Of a stretch of 7,515 bases of DNA, positions 1 to 7,431 are shown piece by piece. Position numbers and translations under genes: made by a program. The DNA comes from Thioalkalivibrio sp. GTDB lineage: Bacteria; Pseudomonadota; Gammaproteobacteria; Ectothiorhodospirales; Ectothiorhodospiraceae. Numbering within the stretch: the first letter of the stretch is position 1; the number at the start of each line of letters is the position of its first letter. The notes below the pieces were generated by a model. It worked only from the letters and a program-made list of their open reading frames with translations, ran no database searches and had not been told where the DNA came from. The stretch lies in NCBI GenBank assembly GCA_003555285.1, contig PWGH01000122.1, positions 1 through 7,515 of the forward strand. Reading direction: 5' to 3'.

Positions 1-50
1 GCTGATGATCGGCCACGCTGCCGCTGCCGTCCCACAGGAACACCACCGAG
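1..50 (-). other. Start of a von Willebrand factor A domain (MIDAS motif)
   Basis: Codons 1358-1373 read SVVFLWDGSGSVADHQ. A hydrophobic strand followed by D-x-S-x-S (D1364, S1366, S1368) is the hallmark first motif of VWA domains, which coordinates a divalent metal. The remaining MIDAS residues, a downstream Thr and Asp, would lie beyond the left edge, so the fold call rests on this single motif and its position after a P-G-D-Y-x-L strand. Confidence 0.65.
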
Positions 51-3000
51 CGTGGCGGCTCGGCGACCTTGAGTCGATAGTCACCGGGCGCCAGGCCGAC
101 GGCTTCGGCGCTCCGCCGCCCCGCCTCCCCGGTGGTCCAGCTCAGCGCCACCGGCTCGCCATCCGCACCACTCAGCGTGACCTGCAGCCGCCCGCGCTGG
201 GACTCTTCCAGGGTAAAGGCCAGGGTATTGTCGGGCTGCTCCAGGGTGAGCCCGTAATGGCGGCTGTCACCCGGCTCCCGCACCCGACCGCTGATGCGCT
301 CCTCCAGCGGCACTGGCTGAGCATCGTGGCTTGCCGCGTCGTCCACCTCTGCCAGGGACGTCAACCCCGTGGGCCGGCCGGCCTCCAGAGGGCCGCGGGA
401 ATGATCCATGCCCCAGTTACCCAGGATCGAACGGCCACCGGCCAGGGTGTCGGCCTCTAGGGCCCGTACGGCCATCGGTACGCGCCAGCTACTGCCACCT
501 CTGCCTTCCGCCGGTGCGGGTTCCTCGAACACCAGGCGCAGATAGCGCGTGCGTGGTGTTTCGGGTAAATCCAGGCGCGACACACCGGCGTCGTCACGTT
601 CGAGCAACCAGCGACCCTGGTCCTCCCAGGGCCCGGTGGCGCTGCGGGTTGCGGTGTACACCCGCACCTGCTCGACAGGCTCACCCGCCCAGTCCAGGTT
701 GTCGATCCAATGCAGTTCACCGATCCGCGCCGCTCGTTGATTCAGGAAGGCGAACACCATTTCGATGCTGCGACCCCGAATGGGCTGACCGCTGGAGGCC
801 CCCTTGTCTCTGGTCGGATCGTGATGGCCCCACAGGATGCGCTGTCCAATGAGCCCGCGGAGCCGGTGGATGTCCGGCTGGGTATGAACCCAATGGCCGC
901 CGAGATCGAAATCCAGAAGATCGTGGCGCCGGTCAGCCAGAGCGCCCGCGGGCTCGGCCAGCACCCGCAACAGGCCGGTCCCGTGGATGCGGGGTGCGAC
1001 CCGCGGTTCGGCCCATAACGCCAGGGGCCGCAGCTGAACGTAGCGCGCTTGCCGTGGCGTCTGCAGTTCAAAGAACTGCTCGCCATCGACCGACGACAAT
1101 TCCACGGTGGTGATCACCGTGAGATCGTCGTGGCTGTTGCCCAGAGCGATCTCCACCTCGCGCCAGCGAAGGGCATGGGGAAAGCGCGAACGCTGGTTGA
1201 AGCCGATCCCCCGGACCAGGCCGCCATCGCCGGCAAGCCGGATGGGCGACAGCGCCGCACCGATGTCGCCACGCGCTTCGGAGGAACTGTTGACCGCGGC
1301 CATGCCATCGAGCAGGAACTCGGGGAAACCGATGTCGGATGGCGCATCCACCGGCTCGCCGCTGTCGGCATCGACGAAAGTCGCGCCCAGGGCGCTCCAG
1401 GCCAGGTCGGCCAGCCCCTGCAGCGCGTCCGGAACATCGGGCACGGCGTAAGGCTGCACCGGGTTCGCGGCAGGCTCCAGGGCCACATCGAGCCGCACCA
1501 CCTGCTCGTTTGCGCGCACGAACAGCGCCAGGGGTGGACTCTCCAGCAGGTTTGCCGGCAGTGACCAGGTCAGGGGCAGTGTGACTTCCTCACCCGGCGC
1601 GAGTTCGAGCTCCACCGGCAGCGTATTGAGCGTGACACCGGCGTGGCTGGCGTGGGAAGCGAGCTCGACTTGACGGACCTCGTCAGCGGGGTTGTGCAAT
1701 GTCAGGTGGGACGTCAGACGTTGTCCAAACGCATGAAATGCCGTGACCGCCGTGGTTTCGCTCTCCAGACGCGGCTCAATGGCGGCAGTCGCCGGCAGTT
1801 CAGCGGCAGGGTCCCGAAAGGTAATAGTCGGTCCGTCTCTGACCCAGCCCATCCAGACGTGAACCGGCTTGCCCCCAGGTATTTCTAGCGTGTAGGTTCC
1901 AGCTGTCTCGGCTTGCCGGAACGGCAGTGTTTCGCCCTGTGCGTCGTCGAAGCGCAACCCCAGGCGCTCCACCGACGAGCGGGTCTGGAATTCAAGCTCC
2001 CGGGTCTGCTCGGTGATCGGCAGACGCACGAATCCTTCCCTATTGCCCCCCGGGCCCATGCCGATGGCAAGGATGCCGTCCTCAGGCAACAGTGGCGCAT
2101 ATTCGCGCTCCGGCGACAGCGACACGGCCCCGCCGGAGGGCGCCCAGGGCGGTTCGATGTCCAGTTGCGCACGGTAGCGTTCCCTGGACGCACGGCGGCC
2201 TTCCAGGGTCAGGATGTAATCGCCGGGGGGCAACAGGCTGCCGATGACACCGGGCTCGGTCATCGGGTCACCCGTCAACAGGTTCTGGCCCTGCCAGCTC
2301 AGCGTGGCCTTGATGTCGGCACCGGCGGGGGGCTCCAATGCCAGCAGCAGGCGATTCCAGCCCGGCAGGTTGAAGTGGAACAAATCCTTGTCGTCTCTGG
2401 AATGGAAGGTGCCCTGTACGGCCTCACCGAACCAGATGGGGCCGGCGTTCGCCGGCGTGTCGTTGGGCTCGAGCTCCATGCCGGGGGCCGGCTGCCCCAG
2501 GGGCCGGGCGAGCACGCGGTAATCGGTGTCTTCGCCGCGCAGGCGCAGCAGATAGCGACCCGGCAGCAGGCGGACGTTTTCCAGCCAGAAGTCCTCATCG
2601 CCGCTCTGCCTGGTGCGCCGCGTTTCCAGCATGGCCAGGCGCTCATTGCCGCGGAACAGCGCCAGCCCGCTCAAGGGCACATCGGCTTCGGTGCTGAAAT
2701 CCCATTGCTGGATTTCGCGGCCGACCTGCAGTTCGAACCAGGCTTCGCCGGAACCCTCGAAATGTCCGTGAATCGCCGTGTCGGGTGTGATGGGCAGCGC
2801 CCAGTCGCCAACGTCGTTGGGCCGGCTGACCCACCCCGCCGCGGCCGGCTGGTCTTCAGCCAGGGACAGGGTGTAATCAGCGGCGCCCTCGCCGATGCGG
2901 CCGGGACGCAGCAAATGCAGTGCATAGTCACCCGGCGACAGCGTCATTTGCGAAAACAGCGTGCCGGCAGTTCCGGTGCGGCACGCCGCATCGTCATCGC

Positions 3001-4120
3001 TGCCAAGCCGGTTGAGACAGACCGCCAGCGGCGCATCCGGGTCGTCGGCGTCAACGCCGATGGCCAGGGCGCCGGTGGCGCTGTCCACCTGGAACGCCAG
3101 GTGGCGCGCCTGCCGAGTTTCCAGGGCGGTGGCAAACGTCTCACCGGGCATCAGCCAGACCCGCTCTTGCGGCGAGCCGGCGATCACCGCCTCGGCCTGC
3201 TGCGCCGCGCCGGGCGCTGTCTCGGGCGCGGTGTCCGCCTCGCCGGTGGCTTGCAGGCCATCACCGCGGATACGGACACCGAGTCGGCCGATATCGGCGC
3301 CGTCGGCATGGCGCAGATGCAGACGGCTGCCCTCGGGCAGCTTCAGGCGGCCCCATTCCTGCTGCAGCGGCGACCCGGTTTCTGCGGGCGTGATCACCTG
3401 CCCATGGGCGTCTTCGATCCAGGCCTCCAGCGGCGCGCCCAATTCGCCCATCAGACGCAGCCGCCAGAGCTGCTCTGGCTTCTCACCCAGGGCCAGGGGA
3501 ATCACCACCTCAGGCAGGCTCAACTGGTAATACCATTGCCGCCCCGGCGCAATCGCGATGCCGTGGTCCTGATCCGGCCCCGCGGTGGCCGCTATTCTGA
3601 TGCGATCACCGGCAGTGGCGGTGAACTGGTACGCACCGCCGCCATCCACGGCCTCGAAGCGGATCAGGTGTTCGCCGGCGGGCACCAGCAGGTTATCGCG
3701 CGACTGCCGCCCGTCCCGTGGCGACAGCGCCAGGGTGAGCAGGGATTGGTCGCCGGCAACCTCGGCGTCGGGTACCGCCTCCGGCTCGGCGGTCGGCGCC
3801 ACACCGAAGGTGGTGGTGCCCGAGCTGTCCGCGTCTGGCGCTTCCGACTCCGCCGGCCACACGAGCTCGGCCGCTACGGCGCCTTCGCCCTGCAGTTCAA
3901 AGTGCCAGAGCCGATCGGTCTCGCTGTCATCCAGGGCCCACCAGAACAGGTCCTGATCCTCTCCCAGCACCTCGCCCACCAGCCGCGCCTCGCCGCGGAA
4001 GGTCTGAGCCTGCTCCAGGGTGTCGTTTGGCTCGCGCTCGAACACAAGGGTTGGGAAGGCAAACGCGGCGTGGACAACGAACAGCAAGCAAGTAAAAACC
4101 AAAAACTTTCCGGCAGGCAT
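1..4120 (-). CDS. Giant secreted multidomain protein: PPC-like repeats, Ig-like, two discoidin-like modules and VWA start (3' end outside window)
   Basis: The frame is open for 1373 codons and leaves the window without a stop. The start is the first ATG after an in-frame TAA at 4235-4237, with a weak AGAG ribosome site (4128-4131). Residues 1-21 form a Sec signal peptide: a Lys at 5, a hydrophobic run, and an A-F-A cleavage site before F22. PPC-like beta-sandwich modules follow. EPNDT occurs at 30-34 and 551-555 and RPND at 433-436, and module ends carry P-G-x-Y strands (396-399, 520-523, 632-635, 1345-1348). Residues ~781-885 look like an Ig-like/NEW3-type module. Residues ~894-1035 and ~1055-1225 resemble discoidin (F5/8 type C) domains, with ARYVQLRPL and TRYLRLVF near their ends. 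A VWA domain begins near 1358, with MIDAS motif D1364-G-S-G-S1368. A surface or periplasmic binding or adhesion role is inferred from these folds. No specific family name is recognised. Confidence 0.88.
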   Translation of the reverse strand, partial: MPAGKFLVFTCLLFVVHAAFAFPTLVFEREPNDTLEQAQTFRGEARLVGEVLGEDQDLFWWALDDSETDRLWHFELQGEGAVAAELVWPAESEAPDADSSGTTTFGVAPTAEPEAVPDAEVAGDQSLLTLALSPRDGRQSRDNLLVPAGEHLIRFEAVDGGGAYQFTATAGDRIRIAATAGPDQDHGIAIAPGRQWYYQLSLPEVVIPLALGEKPEQLWRLRLMGELGAPLEAWIEDAHGQVITPAETGSPLQQEWGRLKLPEGSRLHLRHADGADIGRLGVRIRGDGLQATGEADTAPETAPGAAQQAEAVIAGSPQERVWLMPGETFATALETRQARHLAFQVDSATGALAIGVDADDPDAPLAVCLNRLGSDDDAACRTGTAGTLFSQMTLSPGDYALHLLRPGRIGEGAADYTLSLAEDQPAAAGWVSRPNDVGDWALPITPDTAIHGHFEGSGEAWFELQVGREIQQWDFSTEADVPLSGLALFRGNERLAMLETRRTRQSGDEDFWLENVRLLPGRYLLRLRGEDTDYRVLARPLGQPAPGMELEPNDTPANAGPIWFGEAVQGTFHSRDDKDLFHFNLPGWNRLLLALEPPAGADIKATLSWQGQNLLTGDPMTEPGVIGSLLPPGDYILTLEGRRASRERYRAQLDIEPPWAPSGGAVSLSPEREYAPLLPEDGILAIGMGPGGNREGFVRLPITEQTRELEFQTRSSVERLGLRFDDAQGETLPFRQAETAGTYTLEIPGGKPVHVWMGWVRDGPTITFRDPAAELPATAAIEPRLESETTAVTAFHAFGQRLTSHLTLHNPADEVRQVELASHASHAGVTLNTLPVELELAPGEEVTLPLTWSLPANLLESPPLALFVRANEQVVRLDVALEPAANPVQPYAVPDVPDALQGLADLAWSALGATFVDADSGEPVDAPSDIGFPEFLLDGMAAVNSSSEARGDIGAALSPIRLAGDGGLVRGIGFNQRSRFPHALRWREVEIALGNSHDDLTVITTVELSSVDGEQFFELQTPRQARYVQLRPLALWAEPRVAPRIHGTGLLRVLAEPAGALADRRHDLLDFDLGGHWVHTQPDIHRLRGLIGQRILWGHHDPTRDKGASSGQPIRGRSIEMVFAFLNQRAARIGELHWIDNLDWAGEPVEQVRVYTATRSATGPWEDQGRWLLERDDAGVSRLDLPETPRTRYLRLVFEEPAPAEGRGGSSWRVPMAVRALEADTLAGGRSILGNWGMDHSRGPLEAGRPTGLTSLAEVDDAASHDAQPVPLEERISGRVREPGDSRHYGLTLEQPDNTLAFTLEESQRGRLQVTLSGADGEPVALSWTTGEAGRRSAEAVGLAPGDYRLKVAEPPRSVVFLWDGSGSVADHQ
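4057..4120 (-). other. Sec signal peptide of the giant secreted protein
   Basis: The first 21 codons encode a short basic start (K5), a hydrophobic core of about 15 residues (F6 to A20), and a small-residue A19-F20-A21 site that fits signal peptidase I, giving a mature N-terminus at F22. C11 lies inside the core and is not followed by a lipobox arrangement, so a lipoprotein is less likely. The first PPC-like motif begins only eight residues after the predicted cut, as is common when such domains start a mature exported protein. Confidence 0.8.
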
Positions 4121-4143
4121 CAGGTATCTCTGCGGACAAGAAG

Positions 4144-4159
4144 GAAAACAGCAGTTTTC
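4144..4159. promoter_or_regulatory. Palindrome GAAAAC-N4-GTTTTC just upstream of the giant gene
   Basis: GAAAACAGCAGTTTTC has perfect 6-base arms around a 4-base centre and ends 24 bases before the ATG at 4120. It could be an operator half-site pair or a small hairpin in the mRNA leader. It has no T-run and does not look like a terminator. A palindrome of this size could arise by chance, so a function is only suggested. Confidence 0.25.
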
Positions 4160-4169
4160 TGCGCGAACC

Positions 4170-4183
4170 CGGGACGTGTCCCG
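4170..4183. promoter_or_regulatory. Palindrome CGGGAC-N2-GTCCCG upstream of the giant gene
   Basis: CGGGACGTGTCCCG has 6-base arms around a 2-base centre, too tight for a stable RNA loop and more like a dimeric repressor or activator site. Its centre is 25 bases from that of the neighbouring palindrome at 4144-4159. A directly repeated CCCGATC follows at 4188 and 4201. No known regulator is recognised from the motif. Confidence 0.25.
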
Positions 4184-4341
4184 CGGCCCGATCAGGATTC
4201 CCCGATCGCCAGACCGGTGCGGCCCGACATGGGCTTAGAGCGCAGCAGTAGGGCTTCCCACGACGGTGGTCAGAAGACCCAGCAGTGGTCGAGGCACGAG
4301 CGGTTTGGAGAGTACCTGCGATGCAGTCGCGGCCGGCCCCG

Positions 4342-4350
4342 CCCCCCCCC
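4342..4350. repeat. Homopolymeric C9 tract (G9 in the sense of transcription)
   Basis: Nine consecutive cytosines follow GCCCCG, in the gap between the lipoprotein stop and the giant secreted gene, about 220 bases before the latter's start. Runs of this length are prone to replication slippage. When placed in promoters of surface-protein genes in other bacteria they can alter expression by changing spacing. Here the promoter is not mapped, so any such effect is a hypothesis. Confidence 0.5.
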
Positions 4351-4474
4351 ACCGAGCGGCGGCGTGTGCAAAAGACCGCTGAGGCTCCATGCACTGCCGA
4401 AACGCGGTCGGAAGATGAAGATCCCGGCGCGCGCGTCATCGACAGCCCTGAATCCCAGCGCTTCCCTGACTAGG

Positions 4475-5536
4475 CTAGACGCGCTGCATCGGATAGCTGC
4501 ATTCGAACACGCCCACATCCAGGAGGATCGAAGCTTCTTGGTCCCGGATCAAGTGCAGCGAAAGTCCGGGCCCTGGCGGCATCGTTTCCAAAGTGATCTC
4601 GTCGTTGCGGTCAATGTCCCCGGCGATGCCACCCCAGTCTACCGTATCGCCATCCACCGATACGGTGACGAAATCCTCGTGCCGCAACAGTTGCTGGGGA
4701 GAAAGTCCGATCTCTCCGTCATCGAAACGGGCGTTCACGACTGCCGTGTTGAAGAAGATCGCCCCGATCGAACACTGGCTTTCGGCGTCCGCCTGGCTCA
4801 TTCCCTCGGGGTTCGAGGTTCTGGCGAACTGTGCGGGATCGCGATTGAGCTTCTCGAAATCGAGAATATAACGTTCAGTGGAACCCCCCGATTCAGTGGT
4901 GCTTGAGCTCGCCGGCGCGCGAAGAATCACTGTCATGGTAATCGAGGCGTCCCCATAGGCTTCCTCGAACTGCTTGATCTGGTTTTCGGTCAGCCATTCA
5001 GGGTTCAAATCAGCATGCACCGCCTGAGCGTCCATGACATAAAGATGGCCCTCCGTCCAGCCAAGGCCGCTGAACTCCCATTGCCCGTGCACATGTTTGA
5101 ACATCGACCCAAATCCCGCCAATCCCTTCGCCTCTTCCTCGGAAGCGGCGATCTTCTCGCCCTGGACCGTGAAGTGCTGACTCAGTTCGGAGCGGTAGCG
5201 GTCTACCCACGTTCCCAGATCCTCGGCAGAGGACAAGCTGATGTAGATCTCCCGTCCTTCGTCCCCGTCACTCGAGATGTTTCTGGTTACCCAGATGTCA
5301 TTCGGCAGCGGAAACACTTCCGGGAAATCGTCAGGCAGCCTGCGCGCGAGGTCCACTCCAGCGAGCATCTCCTCGGCCGCGGCCAACTCTTCGGCATTGA
5401 AATCCGATGCGTCGATTCCAGCCTCCTTGAGGGCTTCCGAAAGCACGTCAGAAGTGCCAGTTTTCCCGTCGCCACATGCAGCAAGCGTCAGCGGGAGAGA
5501 TGCGATAAAGAGGAACGTGAGTATCGTTTTCATCAT
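4475..5536 (-). CDS. Acidic lipoprotein of unknown function
   Basis: The 353-residue protein starts with a lipoprotein signal: M-M-K, a hydrophobic core, and lipobox L18-A19-A20-C21. Glycine, not aspartate, follows the lipidated Cys, consistent with outer-membrane sorting. Residues ~22-60 are acidic and helical. A segment reading LPDDFPEVFPLPNDIWVTR (~66-85) resembles the opening of small alpha/beta modules in uncharacterised exported proteins. Two further cysteines (C255, C346) could form a disulfide. Residues 307-318 (DIDRNDEITLET) look partly like an EF-hand loop, but position 6 is not Gly and position 12 is not acidic. I do not recognise the family. I prefer the ATG at 5536 because the second Met-Lys immediately precedes the hydrophobic core. 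A GTG at 5563 with an upstream AAAAAGG would add nine residues and cannot be excluded. It ends with TAG at 4475-4477. Confidence 0.82.
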   Translation of the reverse strand: MMKTILTFLFIASLPLTLAACGDGKTGTSDVLSEALKEAGIDASDFNAEELAAAEEMLAGVDLARRLPDDFPEVFPLPNDIWVTRNISSDGDEGREIYISLSSAEDLGTWVDRYRSELSQHFTVQGEKIAASEEEAKGLAGFGSMFKHVHGQWEFSGLGWTEGHLYVMDAQAVHADLNPEWLTENQIKQFEEAYGDASITMTVILRAPASSSTTESGGSTERYILDFEKLNRDPAQFARTSNPEGMSQADAESQCSIGAIFFNTAVVNARFDDGEIGLSPQQLLRHEDFVTVSVDGDTVDWGGIAGDIDRNDEITLETMPPGPGLSLHLIRDQEASILLDVGVFECSYPMQRV

Positions 5537-5709
5537 GTTTCGCCAACCGGAAGGGCTGTGCACCGTACCTTTTTCATTCCCCCCAAAGCAAACGCCTCTC
5601 GATCATTTTCCACTTCAACCATTGACTGGAAGATGACAGACCAACAGACAGGACTTCAAGTGGTCGCCCCCCCGCCAAGGCGTATTTTTGGACAGCGGCA
5701 ACGGCGCCG
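5537..5709. other. 173-base gap between truncated lon and the lipoprotein gene
   Basis: No gene is supported here. The lon stop overlaps a 10-bp perfect palindrome ACGGCGCCGT (5701-5710), which lacks a following T-run and so is not a clear terminator. Further along in the direction of transcription come a seven-base C run (5667-5673) and AT-richer DNA with TTGAAG-like hexamers, plausible as a lipoprotein promoter. No -10 element is convincing. Confidence 0.45.
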
Positions 5710-7431
5710 TCACGACCCCTTGGGAGACGCGGCCGGCGCGGTGGACTCGGCTTCGCGCAGCAGTTCCGGAATGGCCGCGCGCAGGACGTCGTCGATGCGG
5801 TCAGCCAGCACGAACGCCATCGCGTCGCGGACCGTATCGGGCAGGTCCTCCAGGTCCTTCTCGTTCTGACGCGGCAGGATCACCCGGTCCAGGCCCGTGC
5901 GTCGGGCCGCGAGAACTTTTTCCTTCACACCACCCACCGGCAGCACCAGGCCGGACAGGGTGATCTCACCGGTCATTGCGGTATCGACCCGCGCCGGCCG
6001 GCCGGTATAAATCGAGGCCACGGCCACCGCCATCGTGACCCCGGCCGAAGGACCGTCCTTGGGAATGGCGCCGGCCGGCACGTGGATGTGCAGGCCGGCG
6101 CGCGGATGCATGATCTGCAGACGCTCGGCCTGGGACAGGACCCAGTTCTGGGCGGCTTGGGCCGATTCCTTCATCACGTCGCCGAGCTGACCGGTCAGTG
6201 TGAGCTTGCCCTCCTCCGGCAACACGATGGCCTCCACGTACAGCACGTCGCCGCCGGTCGGGGTCCACGCCAGGCCCGTGGCCACGCCGGGCGGCACCTG
6301 CTGGCGCGCCGCCTCGGGCCGGAAACGTTCGCGGCCCAGAAATTCGTGCAGCCGATCGGGCGACACCGTATCCGGGATCTCGCGCCCCTCGGCGATGCGC
6401 AGGGCGATCTTGCGCGCGAGGCGCCCGATACGGCGCTCCAGCTCACGCACCCCCGCCTCCCGCGTGTAGTGGCGAATGACCCGAAGGAGAGTCTCTTCGG
6501 GCACCTGGAACTGCTCGGGTGCCAGGCCCGCTTGGGTGCGCTGGCGCTCGAGGATGTACCGGCGCGCGATCTCGAGCTTTTCCTCGTCGCTGTAACCCGA
6601 CAGCCGCAGGACCTCCATGCGGTCGAGCAACGGACCGGGGATCGTGTCCAGCGTGTTGGCGGTGGTGATGAACAGCACCCGGGAGAGATCGAAGGGGAGA
6701 TCGAGGTAGTTGTCGCGGAACTCGTAGTTCTGCGCGGGATCGAGGATCTCGAGCAGCGCCGAGGCGGGGTCGCCGCGAAAATCCTGGCCGAGCTTGTCGA
6801 CCTCGTCCAGCATCAACAGCGGATTGGCGCTGCCGGCACGACGCATCGCCTGGATGATCCGGCCGGGCATCGCGCCGACGTAGGTGCGCCGATGGCCGCG
6901 CAGCTCGGCCTCATCGCGCAGGCCGCCGAGACTGAAGCGTTCGAACTCCCGGCCGAGCGCGCGCGCGATCGATTGCCCCAGCGAGGTCTTGCCGACGCCC
7001 GGCGGCCCCACGAAGCACAGGATTGAGGCCTTGGCCTCCGGATTCAGGCGCAGCACCGCGAGTTGTTCGAGGATGCGCTCCTTGATCTCGGTGAGGTCGT
7101 AATGGTCCGCGTCCAGCACCTGGCGCGCGCGTGCGAGATCCAGATTATCCTCCGTTCGCCGCATCCAGGGCAGTTCCAGGATCAACTCCAGCCGGTTGCG
7201 GATCACGCCGTGTTCCGGCGAGGCCGCGGGGATCCCTTCGAGCCGGCCGAGTTCCCGCTGCGCCTCGTCCCGCACCGGTTCCGGCAGTTCGGCCTGGTCC
7301 AGCCGCTCGCGCAGTTCCTGCGGTGCGGTGTCGCCACCTCCGGCCTCGCCGAGCTCCTTCTGGATCGCCTTCATCTGCTGGCGCAGCAAGTACTTGCGCT
7401 GCTCGAACTTGACTACGAAAAGGCCCAGCAC
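5710..7431 (-). CDS. lon: LonA-type ATP-dependent protease, lacking its N-terminal domain
   Basis: The ATP-dependent serine protease of the cytoplasm degrades damaged and regulatory proteins as a hexamer. In the 573-codon frame (GTG at 7431), residues 9-29 ([19 protein letters not shown] core) match the end of the Lon coiled-coil region. Walker A GPPGVGKT is at 142-149 and Walker [10 protein letters not shown] has D209 and E210. A TTAN sensor-1 stretch and LLDRME follow, then the protease domain from about 380 with catalytic S462 in PKDGPSAG and a GGVKEK motif (K505 aligns by spacing with the catalytic lysine). The tail is a short A/P/S-rich extension. Full-length LonA is about 780-810 residues, so roughly 210-230 N-terminal residues, including the substrate-binding LON domain, are missing. 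Upstream of the GTG the frame meets TAG at 7510-7512, no other minus frame looks like Lon, and no good ribosome site precedes the GTG. The product would probably be defective, or the break is an artefact. Confidence 0.95.
   Translation of the reverse strand: MLGLFVVKFEQRKYLLRQQMKAIQKELGEAGGGDTAPQELRERLDQAELPEPVRDEAQRELGRLEGIPAASPEHGVIRNRLELILELPWMRRTEDNLDLARARQVLDADHYDLTEIKERILEQLAVLRLNPEAKASILCFVGPPGVGKTSLGQSIARALGREFERFSLGGLRDEAELRGHRRTYVGAMPGRIIQAMRRAGSANPLLMLDEVDKLGQDFRGDPASALLEILDPAQNYEFRDNYLDLPFDLSRVLFITTANTLDTIPGPLLDRMEVLRLSGYSDEEKLEIARRYILERQRTQAGLAPEQFQVPEETLLRVIRHYTREAGVRELERRIGRLARKIALRIAEGREIPDTVSPDRLHEFLGRERFRPEAARQQVPPGVATGLAWTPTGGDVLYVEAIVLPEEGKLTLTGQLGDVMKESAQAAQNWVLSQAERLQIMHPRAGLHIHVPAGAIPKDGPSAGVTMAVAVASIYTGRPARVDTAMTGEITLSGLVLPVGGVKEKVLAARRTGLDRVILPRQNEKDLEDLPDTVRDAMAFVLADRIDDVLRAAIPELLREAESTAPAASPKGS

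Larger units (their letters stand above)
4121..4474. other. 354-base intergenic region with C9 tract and small palindromes
   Basis: No convincing gene is visible here. Short frames on both strands have arginine- and proline-rich translations typical of shadow frames in GC-rich DNA. It probably holds the promoter of the downstream giant secreted protein, but no sigma70-type -35/-10 pair stands out. It contains a nine-cytosine run (4342-4350), two 6-bp-arm palindromes (4144-4159 and 4170-4183) and a directly repeated CCCGATC (4188-4194 and 4201-4207). No hairpin with a T-run is seen after the lipoprotein stop. Confidence 0.6.

Noticed and set aside
2461..2480. Suspected frameshift in the giant gene near the second EPNDT motif
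   Set aside because: Rechecking the codon register line by line showed that the frame is continuous. The apparent shift was a miscounted base.
3927..4439. A 170-codon minus-strand frame spanning the gap and the start of the giant gene
   Set aside because: It is out of frame with the giant protein over their overlap. Its Arg/Ser/Gly-rich translation shows no motif, and the ATG at 4120 has a signal peptide.
1913..4906. A 997-codon open frame on the plus strand
   Set aside because: It is antisense, codon for codon, to the giant secreted gene, then crosses the gap and part of the lipoprotein gene. GC-rich sense codons rarely include the triplets whose complements are stops. Its Arg/Gln/Pro-rich translation has no domain logic, whereas the minus strand has a signal peptide and motifs.
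5701..5710. Palindrome ACGGCGCCGT as a lon terminator
   Set aside because: It overlaps the stop codon, has no loop and no following T-run.
5015..5869. A 284-codon plus-strand frame
   Set aside because: It runs across the lipoprotein gene, the gap and the end of lon, and its composition is unlike a real protein. The lipobox gene on the minus strand explains the region better.
6082..7026. A 314-codon plus-strand frame opposite lon
   Set aside because: It is a shadow of the highly conserved Lon coding sequence on the other strand, with the same codon register.
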